DNA from: Ceratothoa steindachneri | Taxonomy: Eukaryota > Arthropoda > Malacostraca > Isopoda > Cymothoidae | Assembly: GCA_963969495.1 (NCBI GenBank) | Contig: OZ018321.1 | Coordinates: 71,524,286-71,588,285 of the forward strand | Length of the DNA: 64,000 bases | Reading direction: 5' to 3' | Shown: piece by piece, positions 23,051 through 34,904 of the stretch | Position numbering within the stretch: the stretch's first letter is position 1 | Layout: every line of letters begins with the position of its first letter | Made by a program: the position numbers and the translations under genes | The notes under the pieces: model-generated | Told to the model about the DNA's origin: nothing | The model's input: the letters and a program-made list of their open reading frames with translations, nothing else | The model's database searches: none

Positions 23051-26000
23051 GGGCCACATATGGTGTATCTTGAGATTCTGAGTCGTCTAAGCTGATTGTG
23101 TCATCGCTTGATAGTTCAAGGGTGACTGTGTTACATAAATAGCACTTGAATGTCGAACTGGGCGAATAGCAAACTGGAGATTTAAATACATGATGGATTT
23201 CTTGCAGTGAAATAAAATAAAATCAGACTAAAAATGGATATAACTGGCTGTGATCACTTGCAGAAATAGTGGAAGTACAACATAATATGTATTTTGATCT
23301 TTTTAATTGATACATCTCTTGAAAATATATTAAAGACCAAAAAAGAAAACAGATTAAATACCAACCTTTAATATCTCTTAAACAGAAGTAGCAATAGGTT
23401 GAATGGTCCTTTGGTTCCCTCCAGACCATTGGTATGCTAAACATGAGGGAAGGCCCTTTGCCTTTCACCCAGGTAAAAAGGGAACTTTTACACTTGATAA
23501 AACATATATGAGGGGCCCATCGTTTGTCCTGGTCACCTATTTTACATCTCATGAAGTTTCTTCACATATTTATTCAACTGTCTCTTGTATTGTCTTAATG
23601 TAACTGATCCACATTTATATCAGAAACCGTTTTTTCTAAAGAAAAAACACTGTAGTATATGAAAAATAATATAAATAGTAGCAGCAACAAATATTAAATA
23701 AAAAGGTAAAAATAGAAAGCATAAAAAAAGTTACAAAATTATTAAGCATCACTTAAGAGTTACCATTGATTTGGACCAATATAACTAAAAGAATATTGAG
23801 TATACTTTCATAAATTTCATAGGTTAAGTTGATAAATATCTTAAGAACACCGCATTAAAATTATGTCAAAATCCGTTTATAATTTGAGGGTTCTCAGTTT
23901 CGGCCCAATCCTGTTTGCATTTAATCCCTAGGGAACCATCAGTGTGTTTAATGTAAGTAAGATGGTAATTTACGAGAAACTGGAGGGTCGTAGAAAGAGA
24001 AGGATGTTATATTCGTGATTTACGTAAAAGATACCCTTAGTAAAGGTTATTCTCATTTCCGTTATTTTTTTCATTCTTGAGCAGTGTTATTATTTATTTT
24101 ATAACGTTTTACGTCCTCTTCCGCCCTTGGTTAGGTCTATACAGACGTGGAAAAGTTAATGGAAGATTTAAAAAACTGCAAATGATGATCAGAGAGAGCG
24201 ACAGTACTACTTTCTCTTTGGGCACTGGATTCGGGTTGATATGCCACTACATGGCATTACCCCCAATACGCCAACTACCACCTTTTGGGGTCGTCACACT
24301 GATTGGAATAACATTTTACATAGAGAAGAAGAAAAAATAAAAGAGACAAAAGTTGTATTGAAAATAAGAGACAAAAGGACTAGTAAAAATAGTAATCTGG
24401 TAACACATTTTCGATAAATTTGGTACCGTAACGTTTCTCAATCTGTTCATCCAAGCTACGTAACAAAGGTAACCACGCAAATGTACGTTAAGGTTACTAA
24501 CCTACCCTTTTCTCTTAATGGGCGACTTGCGTGGCCTGATCGTTACAAGTGTAGTGCGATTACTGCCCATCTCAACAGAACGCTATCGCACTCTTCCAAT
24601 TAGCTTGATGCTTTTGATGAGCTCCAGCGCTCATCAGAAGCATTAAAGAAAAAAAAACGAATATATTCTTATCTCCTCCCCCACAGCTTCCGATGAACAT
24701 GATACCTAACGCCTAATCTTCAAAGCAGCATTGGTTACCAGATACAAAGAGGATGAGTAAATAATAAAATCAATAATATAGAGGAACGTCACCCACACAT
24801 CACTTTGAGCCGCTTGATCTCTTCTATTAAAAAAAACAAACAGGAAAACCGACAGCCTTGTAATGAAACACAAATGCCTCCCACGGTCCTCCAGCGAACA
24901 TCAGGGGGTTAATGTCATTTACCAATATTAGTGTGACGTCGTTGACTTTGAGAACCACAATTCTTGGTACATTGGCATGACTAATACAGTTCTCTTAAAA
25001 TGACTTACTACACACCTATAGAGTGGTACAATCAAGCGCTACACCAAATCCTTACATGATATTGAACTCAGATGGAGTACTGGTTGTATTTCAAAACAAA
25101 CCAACAATCAACACTCAAATCATGCTCAAAATAGTCATCCCTGAATTTGCAAGAACATTACTTCTTGACAATTTTCCATTTGTTCTGCAATGCATTATTT
25201 CTTTCAAATATTCTAATTTGTTTTTAAGGTATTTTTTCTGTTATGTATCCAGCATTCTCGTTTCATTTTGCCATTTTACTCACTTTATTATAATTATTAC
25301 CATTTTTGAATGAATATTTTTAACATACCTCTTAACATAACCAGTAAGTTTTGCATACTGCATCCTGCTCGGTCAATTCTTGGCATTATATTTGCGTTTT
25401 GCTCGAAATAATCCTCCTATCTCTGTCTGCTCGGAAGCCAAGAAGAATGCGCTAGCATCTACATGAGAGAACGAAGAGAATTTCAGCAAGACCAGATATT
25501 AACAGGCAATAACCCTTTTCTTAAAACTAACTAGGTATTAGCAGACTGACTAGCAATATCTTATCTTTCCAAAGATACTTGTATGAGAGCTATAAGTATA
25601 GTAGTCTGATGGGAGATTTCGACTGTTTCTGCTTTACTTTTAGAGAATTTATAGGGATATCCCTCCTTCTTTAACTATAGGCACTGGTTAAGGAGCGGCC
25701 TACTGATGGGACCAATCTCCTGTTTTAGTTGCCTCTAACTAGAGTGCGACAATTAAAGGTGGTTGATTGGAGATAGCTACTGTATTCTCCTAACTTATGG
25801 TGAAAATCATATTAAAGAAGATTTATCACGGTTGTTCTCATGTAGTGACGGACTGAATGGTTTCACCTGTTTTTGTCGATCTCGACTCAATCATGCTTAA
25901 CTTTGAGAAGTTACCAAAAATACGTTGTACTACGTGAAAATGCACGTTAACGTTTCAATATCCTTTAAAATCGGAACAGATTGAGCTAGTGATATCGCTC

Positions 26001-26638
26001 TAGGAGAAGATTGCTTTTATAAAGACCAAATTTAAAACTACGAATATTGGTACGTAGTATTATAACTGCAGTATGATTTGAACTCAGCGCCAAAAACATC
26101 ATAAAAAAACATAAAATAATCCATATAAACAAAACCATCCTTACGCAATGTAATTAATTGAACAATATTGATTGTATATGTGAAAGAATATGATAATACC
26201 TAATAGTGAAAATTTTGCACTTTAAATGAAATTCCTAATGAGAATTAAATTACTATTATAAAGATAAATATATCGCTGAACTTTAGGCACTTTGGATATA
26301 CAATAATAAGGAATTTATAACTGCTTTTCACCGTGTAATCGAGTAAGATATATGGCGTGGAATAGATTAAATGCTCTTTGATCTCGCTGCATATCCTGAG
26401 GCATGTGTAATCTTCTTGTCTTCTTAGTGTATGAAGTAAGTAGATTTGAGACTGAGACAAAATCTGATTTAAATATAATACCTACCTCTTGACAGGCTGG
26501 ATTTAAAATCACAATAAATAAGGGGATTCTTGTGTGAACCCTCTGTCAAGAGAAATAAGATCTTAAGAGAGGTTGTTTCCGGAAGAAACGGAAATAAAGA
26601 TAGAAACGCTCATATCAGGAGACTAAAAGAGAAAAGTC

Positions 26639-26641
<3 letters not shown>
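23051..26641. other. Intronic sequence without recognised genes
   Basis: 3.6 kb of AT-rich sequence. Frames at 23223-23552 (-), 24077-24340 (+, 87 codons with a hydrophobic start) and 25023-25313 (+) have no recognisable similarity and no consistent splice context. A short hairpin at 24608-24643 is listed separately. Confidence 0.35.
24608..24643. repeat. Short hairpin-forming inverted repeat
   Basis: ATGCTTTTGATGAGC (24608-24622) and GCTCATCAGAAGCAT (24629-24643) pair at 14 of 15 positions around a 6-base loop. The arms are too short for a typical miRNA precursor. It may be a chance palindrome or a transposon end. Confidence 0.4.

Positions 26642-26684
<43 letters not shown>
26642..26684. 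repeat. (TA)n microsatellite
   Basis: Uninterrupted TA dinucleotides over 43 bp. This is the first long TA array in the window; none occurs in the preceding 26 kb. Confidence 0.95.
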
Positions 26685-26686
<2 letters not shown>

Positions 26687-26781
26687 ATTCTGTGATCCTG
26701 AGCGTGGTTGGACATTTATTGCTTGCTATGATTTTAACATTATTTAATGTTATTGACGTTTTACAATTTATTATGTGGTCT

Positions 26782-27350
26782 CTTACAGGTGAAGGTTCTT
26801 TTGACTAAAGAACAGACTCTGTTCGATGGCTAATTCCCATATGCGAAAAATAACGAGCCCCAAATGATTACACAGTGCTGCCGATATATGAAACTGAGGA
26901 ACAACCTGGACAAATAAATTCATAGACAACACCACTGCGCAAACAATCAATACAATTTTTTTTCCCTGTCAAGGATCGAACATCTGACTGTTTGCGGAGT
27001 GGTGGTGTCTACAAATTTATTTGTCCAGGTTGTTCCTCGGTTTCATATATAGGAGGCACTATGCGATCTTTGGGGCTTATTATTCTTTGCATATCGGAAT
27101 TAGCGAAGAACAGGGTCTGTTCTTTCGACAAAAGAACATTCACCTGTAACAACAATTTAGTAACAAATGGGTCAACAAAATGCACGCACCATATAAAAAA
27201 TTTTAAAAAATGGTGTAAATAGAAGTGTAAATTGAAATAACAATGAACAATTATTGAGGGCAAGAGACTAGGAAAATTTATCTTGAAGCCCTTGAGTCTA
27301 AAGATTCTTGAGCTTTCTTCGTTGGCTCTTTTGTTATACTTAAATTTCAT
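26782..27350. mobile_element. Head-to-head inverted Penelope-like element tails (GIY-YIG region)
   Basis: The right arm (26990-27150, +) encodes GGVYKFICPGCSS and SYIGGTMRSLG, the GIY-YIG endonuclease start of Penelope-like elements ('VVYxFxCPGCxxxYIGxTxRxL'), continuing as a decayed frame to about 27222. The left arm (26782-26944, -) is its inverted copy, for example GAGGAACAACCTGGACAAAT against ATTTGTCCAGGTTGTTCCTC. The arms are about 160 bp with a 45-bp spacer and roughly 80-85% identical by eye. The left arm stops where AT-rich sequence begins. Two truncated copies of the same element tail thus face opposite directions. Confidence 0.65.
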
Positions 27351-28249
27351 GCCATTTAACTTAATGTCCTTCTTGTTTGTAGCGCGATGCCATTGCTGAG
27401 AGCTGGTCTCTTTTCCTGATAGCTCGTTGGTGTTCTTGTATTTTCATTCGTAATTGTTTACTACAGTACTCTGTCTAATGTATTTAGCCAGGCACTCACC
27501 ATATCCTACTTCATATAAGACAACTTATTGTTCAGATGTTTGCACCTTCTTCTTCACCTTGGTCAATATGTTCCGTTGCTGCTTCAGCGATCTGTGAGAC
27601 ATCTCCAAAGCATACGGTCTGAGAAGTTGGGCGCAACTCCTGATGACATGTTAACGTAAGGGACTGTGACACTTCTGGTGCCTTACTAGTTAACATTGCG
27701 GAGTAGTTCACAGCAAACACTTTCTCGTGTTGGGCGCTTTCGGCGCAAATCCAAGCGTTGTTACAGTGTACTTGAGCTGTCATCCACAGAGTTTAGATCG
27801 TGGTCTTCTCTTGATTATTTGGGTTGAGGCTGTTAAAATTAAAGTTTCAGTTAGTCTTGGGAGGTTTCTTGTACAGCCGTTTTTAGTGTATGAGCCTCGT
27901 TCCTCAAAATCATGACGTTATGAAACGGGAGGCTGTTGTTTTATTCCACTTAAATCGTAAAAAAGATTAACATGCACGCGTCATCCACATATCAGAGTCA
28001 GAAGGGTAAGGGTGTAGGTTCAGTTTACGGTTAGTTCCAACGCCATCGTGGATGTGTAGAACAATACTGTAGAAAAGGCGGGCCTCTGGTTCTCTCTAAA
28101 TCAAGTGTCTGTCAATTTAACTGAAAACGAAAGATAAACTCCTTGGACAGCAAATTGTAACAGAAAGCAGGAGAAAACACCACTGATAAAAGTGGGGGTT
28201 GGGAGGTGACCCTATCGAGGAAATATCTATTCCTGAAGAATCATCGTTG
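27351..28249. other. Unassigned sequence between Penelope fragments
   Basis: This lies between a Penelope GIY-YIG fragment (upstream) and the start of a Penelope RT (downstream), so it may hold element terminal/UTR sequence. No protein motif recognised. Confidence 0.3.
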
Positions 28250-28755
28250 TTAGAGAACGGCCTTAATTTTAAATCTAAAAGTGCAAACACTCCGGATTTT
28301 TGGCATCCCTTTAAACGGCCTTCAAAACATCGAGGCCGATAAACACAAAAAGAGTGGCATTCGCTCCAGAATTGTTATTTCACTCAGGAGGAGTACACGC
28401 TACACTCCACTGTCACGGTCGGAAAGATTGATATTAAAACCCTAAAGAGAGATGACACTGTGGTTATCATCCCCGCAGATAAGGCTAGAACAGCTGTTCT
28501 CATGAACAAAGGAGAGTACCAAACCGAGGGGCAGGCCTTACTAGATGATAAGCAAACGGACGAACAAACTATCTCAAACCCAACAACGATAAATGGAGGA
28601 CAAATCGCACGGTACCTGAAACGGCAAAGATATAACGGAAAGCCAGCTCCAGAATATGAAACTCCAAAGCTCTCCTATCCCTCGGCTATATAGTTTACCA
28701 AAAATCTATAATTCCGACGTTCTTCTGAGATCTAGTGTCGTTTATGTGATCAGCT
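28250..28755 (+). mobile_element. Penelope-like element, N-terminal part of the reverse transcriptase
   Basis: Plus-strand 28440-28600 encodes KRDDTVVIIPADKARTAVLM followed by NKGEYQTEGQALLDD. This matches the Penelope RT segment 'DxxIVILPADKGxxTVVMxxxEY..K...LL.D'. Further on, in another frame (about 28680-28750), RLYSLPKIYNSDVLLRSSVV corresponds to 'RLYGLPKIHKPxxPLRPIVS'. A weaker N-terminal match (LNFKSKSANTP) begins at about 28260. The sequence then stops at TACAGCGGTGG, where the Tc1 relic starts. Frameshifts make it non-functional. Confidence 0.65.
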
Positions 28756-28760
28756 ACATA

Positions 28761-29690
28761 CAGCGGTGGCGAAAGTTTGTGAAACAACTTGAAAATTTAG
28801 TAAATTAGATAAATGCAGGGTTGTAAAGTTTTTATTTGCATACCAATATGAGTATAGCACTTAAATAAGGTTAAATAAATAAAAATAAGTCATATACCCC
28901 CCAAAAAATCATATGAAGTAAACAAAATGCCAAATTTGTCAAAACATGTAATATCATCAACATATTACACATAAGCCTACCTCAGCAACACTAAACGAAT
29001 GCAGGAAGCTCAGTAGCGTGCCAAGAGTTTCTTAGCAGTGAGAAGAGCATTTATTCTTCGAGGAATGCTATTGACGACGGTGCAACACCTGAGGGGTGAG
29101 ATAAGGGCCCACACTTTGGTGAGAATTACTTTCAGTTTCGGCCTCTTTCAGGTGCTGCCAAACGTTTTCCTTTGGATTCCTTTGGAGACTGAGTTAGCCA
29201 GTCAATTACCTCAATATTTTGCTTCCGAAGCCACTGTAAAGTGGACAAAGAGTTGTGATATGGGGCATTTTTCTGCTGGAAAATCACATTGCCGTCATTT
29301 CTGAAGATGTCCTGGGATGATAAAAGCGTTTAATCTCTCAACATCACAAATAATGAGACGACTCGCCCTGAACTTGACGTGCACTCCCATACCATTACCC
29401 CACGGCCACCTTGCTTTAATGTTAGTACTATGAAATCTCAATTCCACTACTCATCTGGCCTCCTGAGGGCTTTACCACTTCCTGGGGTCGAGAACAACTT
29501 GATTGTTCACGACTCATCGGACAATAAGATACGTCTCCTCTGATGCATGGTCCAACTGTGCTGAGTACGTTCCCAAGCCAGTCGACGTCGTTTGCGGCTT
29601 GTGTAAGCAGAATGCGACAGACTGAGAATCCATTAACCTGGTTGCCCTATGTCCATTCATGTTGCAGCAGTAAACCTAATTTGTCTTAAA
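28761..29690 (-). mobile_element. Decayed Tc1-like element
   Basis: The left end CAGCGGTGGCGAAAGTTTGTGAA (28762 on) looks like a Tc1-type terminal repeat. Minus-strand pieces near 29500-29040 read STPGSGKALRRP, HSTNIKARWPWGNGMGV, NDGNVIFQQKNAPYHNSL, LQWLRKQNIEVIDW and SPKESKGKRLAAPERG. These are the Tc1 transposase core 'VMVWG', 'FQQDNAPxHxA', 'WLRxxxIxVIDWPAQSPDLNPIExxW'. The second catalytic Asp position reads QQKNAP (Lys replaces Asp) and the third region reads SPKESKG. Many stops. The right terminal repeat is not recognisable near 29690. Confidence 0.65.
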
Positions 29691-30221
29691 CATTTTATAA
29701 AAAACTAGCAAATTAATTAAAAATATCCCTCCCCCCTTAGCCATTAAAGGGTCGATTGTTACCATTATCCTCGCCGAATTCTTTATCACTTTTCATGAAA
29801 ATAATTCCGTGCAAAATTGAGACCTTTTTTTTCGTATTCGAACTTCCTTCCTCGTTGAATCATAAGTTATCCCATGGTGTATGGTAGCCATTTCCTCGAT
29901 ATAGTTAGTTCCTGATAATTCTTCAACTCTATGGGCTTATTTCCCCGTTTATAATTGAGTAAAACCTTTTTTCTCTCTCAACTCTGAGGTGTTACTCAAT
30001 CTATTTAGGCGATATTATATTTTCTACCCTCTACTTTGGTTTGTTTTTACTATATTTTTAAGGCTCTATTTTCATCTCTCTCTCTTTTTTATTGTCCCAT
30101 CCTTTCTCACTTTTCGCTTTTTGTAAAGTCTCTCCTAGCCGCACTTATTTTTATACTAAATCACTCTTTCTTCTTGATAGTGGCCAAAGTTACTCCAAAG
30201 TTTATCAAAGTTATCCAGATA
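29691..30221. other. Pyrimidine-rich intronic sequence
   Basis: No gene or repeat boundary recognised; a T/C-rich stretch lies around 30050-30130. Confidence 0.4.
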
Positions 30222-31153
30222 CGAGGGGCGGTCAATAAGTTTTGCAATTCGGATATAAGGAAATGAGATATGAGCAAAAGTGTTTTATTATTTTTCAATA
30301 TAACTACCCTCAACTTTAATGCACTTGTGCCACTTGTCCCTGAGGCTTCGAATTCCCGACAACCAGAAATCTCCCGACTGCTGTTCAATCCACTCCTGGA
30401 CGGCGAGCTGGACATCTTTATCGTCCTCAAACCAGCGTCCACGCAGTACAGTCTTGAGCTGGAGGAATAAAAATTAGTCGCTAGGGGCCAGATCTGGACT
30501 GTATGGGGGGTGGTTGAGCTCTTCGAATCCGCACTCGCTCAGGGCAGCTTGTGCAACTCTGGCTTTGTGGACTTTGACGACGTTGAAGTCGATCATGGGG
30601 CGTGAGGTTTCTAGAGACCCAACGGGCAGAGACCTTAGTCATAGCCAAATTGTTGTGGATGATGTTGATAACACTTCCATGTGATATTCCAAGTTCTCTC
30701 TCGATTTCTTCGACCTTCACCCATCAATTTTCGAGGATCATCATCTCCACACGGGCCACATTGTCCTCGTTTGGTCACGTCTGACGGGCGTCCTGGACGG
30801 GGGTCATCTTCAAGGACTCACGACCATAGCGGAACTCCCTCTTCCAGCGAGCAATGGTTGCATAGGAAGGGGCGGTGTCGGTGTACAATGCAACCATGCG
30901 TTCATGGATCTCTTTTGCATTCTTGCCTTCCTTGGTCAAAAATTTGATGACTGCGCACTGCTCAACCTTCTCCATTGTTGAAATATTTGTTACTGACGAT
31001 CTGCGATCAACTACTGCTTCTTAAATAGATGAGGTAGGAGCGTGCAGCTACAAGTTCTGACTTGTAATAACTTGTCCTAACACCCCCACAAACAGCCATC
31101 CTCCTTTCTCTGTTTTGCCCTACCGATTCGCAAAACTTATTGACTGCCCCTCG
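30222..31153 (-). mobile_element. Internally deleted mariner element, copy 1
   Basis: Terminal inverted repeats: CGAGGGGCGGTCAATAAGTTTTG begins at 30222 and its inverse ends at 31153. TA precedes the left end; the right flank reads AA instead of TA. The minus strand starts MEKVEQCAVIKFLTKEGKNA (30975) and runs through the paired helix-turn-helix domains (KVEEIERELGISHGSVINII, ARWVSRNLTPHDR). Near 30571-30592 it jumps to the late catalytic region: CT frame HKARVAQAAL, HPPYSPDLAPSDYFLF-like codons and the tail to 30250. The segment that should carry the first two catalytic residues (about 450 bp) is missing. The element is 932 bp and cannot encode an active enzyme. Confidence 0.85.
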
Positions 31154-31589
31154 AAGGTCTTCTGATCCGGATGTGTTCGCATACGCTCATGAATTAACCT
31201 CTGTTTTCTCAAAATGAATACGTCAGCGCGATTTATAAGTTTACATACGGTATTATATTTTCCATATCCCCCAATTTTTATTTATCTCCTTTCGGCACCT
31301 CCCCTCATTTACCTGTCCCTTTATAAGTGGATGCAGTTATAACTCTTTTACAAATAGCGTTTAATGTGTCTCATAGATTGAACCGAAAACCCATTAACAA
31401 GAATTTAATTATTTTTATGTAATGGCAAAGTCAGTTATAATTTTCTACTTAAATTCAGTAAAGTCAGAAGAAAAGTCATTCCAAAACTGTCTTTTGCCGC
31501 ATATAAACTATAATTTTATCAAAAGCCTGTAAATTTTTTCCATTTAATTCTTGAATATTGGTTTGTTTTGTCACAACGATTTTCTACTT

Positions 31590-31790
31590 TATAATACCAC
31601 ATAAAAGTTCCAAGGGGTGAGTGACATCAGGAGATTGTGTAGGCTAGGACATATTGGATGACCAGAGAACAATTCATCGATTGGGTAGTTTTACATACAG
31701 CCAGTGCCTAACTTGGGTTCCCAAATGCGGAGTAACTCCATAGTGCGTTTGAACAGAAATCTCCCTGCAACATAATAAGGTATCTTTTAC
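31590..31790 (-). pseudogene. Short mariner transposase fragment
   Basis: Minus-strand codons give HLGTQVRHWLYVKLPNR, then a decayed spacer and PTQSPDVTHPL. These correspond to 'HFGTQVRxWLDExFPxRWIG...WPxRSPDLTPLDFF', the region between the second and third catalytic residues of mariner-type transposases. No terminal repeats found; probably a random relic. Confidence 0.5.
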
Positions 31791-34700
31791 TTAAGATATT
31801 TTCATAAAAAATATACAAAGAATCCCCCCCCGTAGTTCTGGAAAATGAGTGTCTTCTTTTACCCAGTGTAGATTTTCTCTATGCCAGTACCGATTATTAT
31901 GGTGGTTAACATTCATATTTAAATACTAATCGTCTTGATTAGGTCAAAATATTAATAACAATGCCTCGGATTCGCTACAATTTAGGCAATTTCATTTTAA
32001 AGCATTTCCTTTGGAATGTCTAATGTTTTTCTTTATCGTCAATAAAGTAAAAAATGAATATAGATATGATCGCTTTTTTTAAGAGAAATACACAAAATAG
32101 TCAGAAATAGGAGGAAAAATAATTACACACCCTCGCCTACATTTGGCCTACAAAATACAAAATAATTCATAGACCATCTACACGATGATCCACCTTTATA
32201 CACCAAAGTAATGAATAGGAAACTATTGAGGACTAATATAGAATTCGATTTATCGAACAGTGCTATAAAAATTGGGAATTTGTGAAAACTCCATTGGACT
32301 CCTTTCAATTATATAGAGTTCAGTTATCTCGTCTTTTAAATTAGAATTATTGTGAGATAATCAAATCAATTTTTGATGAAAGAATAGTGATATTTGCCTC
32401 AAGGTTAGAATTATTATAGGTATAAATAAAATACAACTATCACGATTCAGTCCCACAGGATATAAACACTATTCAAAGGCGTAAATAACGAAGTCTAAAG
32501 TTGCTGAGTTAGTCTCTCTTGGGAGAACTCGAAAAAGGAATTTACCAGGAAATCATCTTAGACAGAATAACAGGAAAACATATAAAAATTGAAACCAACT
32601 CTAGTAAACATTCGCATTTAAACACTGAGACAAATGGCATTTGTTATAGAGGCTACAAAAAAAGACAATAAGAAAGCCACATTGGCATGAAAAAGGTCGA
32701 AAGATGCACAAAGATATATTAATCTGAACCCCTTTTTATACAGTATAACGAGACTCCAAAGGCGACGAGACAAGATATAGGAAGAGTATAAGCACTTCTA
32801 GGACCTTGCAATCTTCAATACTCTTTGTTCAACTATATGTGTTGATTACATGATGCTAAATCTGTCTAATTGTTTTCAAGGCACTGCAAGGTTATAAAGC
32901 AGTTTCATAAAGGCAGTCCTTTAGTGTTTATCATTTAGATCCATTTCAACGCGTCACTCCAAGAAGAACTCTATACGTACTTTACGTAGTTTCAAGTATA
33001 TCATCTAGGTGCGAACTTTTTCCAAGAAGATTTGAATGGACGTTTTTAATTCCAATTTAGGATACGTTTGTGTGAAAATCCTTTTCGGTCATGACGCCAA
33101 TTACTATCGCCACCCTTTCTATTTATTTTGGTTTTGTCTGTTCACATTATTTTCCTCAACTCAATAGACAAACTAGAGAAGATGGCAATAACGGAAGCGA
33201 ATCCAACTGCATACCTAGACACTTGCAAACTCGTATCATAGTGTATATTTTCATTTAGGTTTTGCTGTATATTTTTTCTTGAGGGAGATAACTTCCACTG
33301 CTGTTTTGGGTCAAACTAAATTACTGTTTGAACCATTGAGCATCCAAACTTTGATATCGAGAAATGCGGAGCTATCACGCAAAGGAAATATTTAATTTTT
33401 GATTTTAATAATAATAAGAAAATGATACTATTTCCACTATCGCCGTTCTAAAAAAAACAAACGAAACGGCAGATCTGACAAACCTCAGAAGATGAAACCA
33501 ACTCATAAAGGTTTGTAAAGACAGACAGCCAAAAGTGTATTTATTAGCAAAGTTCTGTGAGCGTACCACAGCACAGCTGAATTAATTAACCTTAGATTAA
33601 ATATTATTACTATATTAAGTAAAACATTAAACAAAAGACTTCCCTATTAATGGCCACTGATTCGAATTCATACTTTAAATTGCATGTGATCTTGGTGTGA
33701 TTTTTTTTTCGGGCGTTTTAAATGTGCTTTTCTTGATCCATCTTGTAAGATATAATTTCCTGGCGTGCTCTCTACTGTCAATTTTTATGTTTGTTAATTT
33801 TATTTTATGTTTTTTCCGACTGTTTTATCTTATTATTTCCCATAACTAAATAAACTTGACCAAAGATGCGAATAATTGAATATTGGAAATTTTCGTTTAA
33901 TTACACATATGTATAATCATTTTCAAACTCGCATCACGGGGATTATTACATGGGTAAAGTTCTCAAATATAACGTTTTCTTTCAACATAAATTTTCTTTT
34001 CTCGGATTATTATTTATTTTATAATTTTATTTTGTTTCCTACATCTTTTTAAGTATGTTTATGCGGCGCCATAAATATCTTTTTCTACTTTTTGACTAAC
34101 CTTAATAAAATGTGTTAATAAATATTTTTATAATACTATAAAACTTCCGAGTGGTCCTCGTAGTACTTCTAATGAGCCCTACTTCAGCAAGTTCTCGGAA
34201 AGAACTGCCCTAAAAAATGCCTATCTAACTCAAGTAAAGTGGTTCAGCTGGCATTTTATAAGAACTAACTAGCGCAGTCAAGTTGTATAGTCTCAAAAAC
34301 CGAAACCATGTGGGTGTGTGTATGTTTGTTGTCTTTGCTCACCTATAAACCTCCTGTCTTCTAGATATTCCATACCTTGCGACTAGGATTAAATATAATG
34401 GCAACATTTACGCCATTTGGCCAACGGAAATCCATAATACACATATGGAAGTATTGAAAAGGGAGGGTAAGATTAAAACCTCGAACTGGGATGAGGTCAT
34501 TTATTAACGTTTCGCTCCGCCTTGGATTCTTGCGAATTACAAGAAATAAGAAAAATCGCAGATTCAAGAGTAAATACTCTTCAGGTTGGGCAGTTTATGT
34601 CCAATTTCCAATGTATTTAAAACTGCAGTTTTGCTTATTTCTTGTCCATCGCCAGAACCTTAGGACGAGTGAAGAATAAATAAAGGACCTCATACTCTCT

Positions 34701-34904
34701 AAAAGAGGTTTTTCTCTCATTCTCCCATCTAAACATGTCAAAGACAGCATATCTTGGAGTATGTTTACTTTGCAGCTTTATTGATAAATATAAATTGCTT
34801 GTTGTCATTCATATGTGTACTTTACCCCTCCTTGCTCATCTATACAATCATTTTTGCACTCTTATTTGTTGAAATGCTCATTTTAGCACTTTTCTATTCC
34901 TTAG
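31791..34904. other. AT-rich 3' part of the receptor intron
   Basis: No recognised gene. The last 30 bases (ATTTTAGCACTTTTCTATTCCTTAG) form a credible polypyrimidine tract and acceptor for the terminal exon. Confidence 0.45.

Larger units (their letters stand above)
12737..34904 (+). other. Large phase-0 intron of the receptor gene, filled with mobile elements
   Basis: The intron begins GTGAGA (12737) and ends ...CTATTCCTTAG (34904), about 22.2 kb. It carries LINE, mariner, Tc1, Penelope and unclassified relics, annotated separately. The first 730 bp (12740-13470) are AT-rich with no recognised feature. A possible small internal exon lies at 20798-20857. Confidence 0.75.

Noticed and set aside
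24077..24340. 87-codon frame with a hydrophobic N-terminus as a small secreted or membrane protein
   Set aside because: No similarity, no splice or promoter context, and it sits deep in a decayed intron.
30681..30947. 88-codon plus-strand frame and similar antisense frames over the deleted mariners
   Set aside because: They are shadows of the transposase on the other strand and have no similarity of their own.
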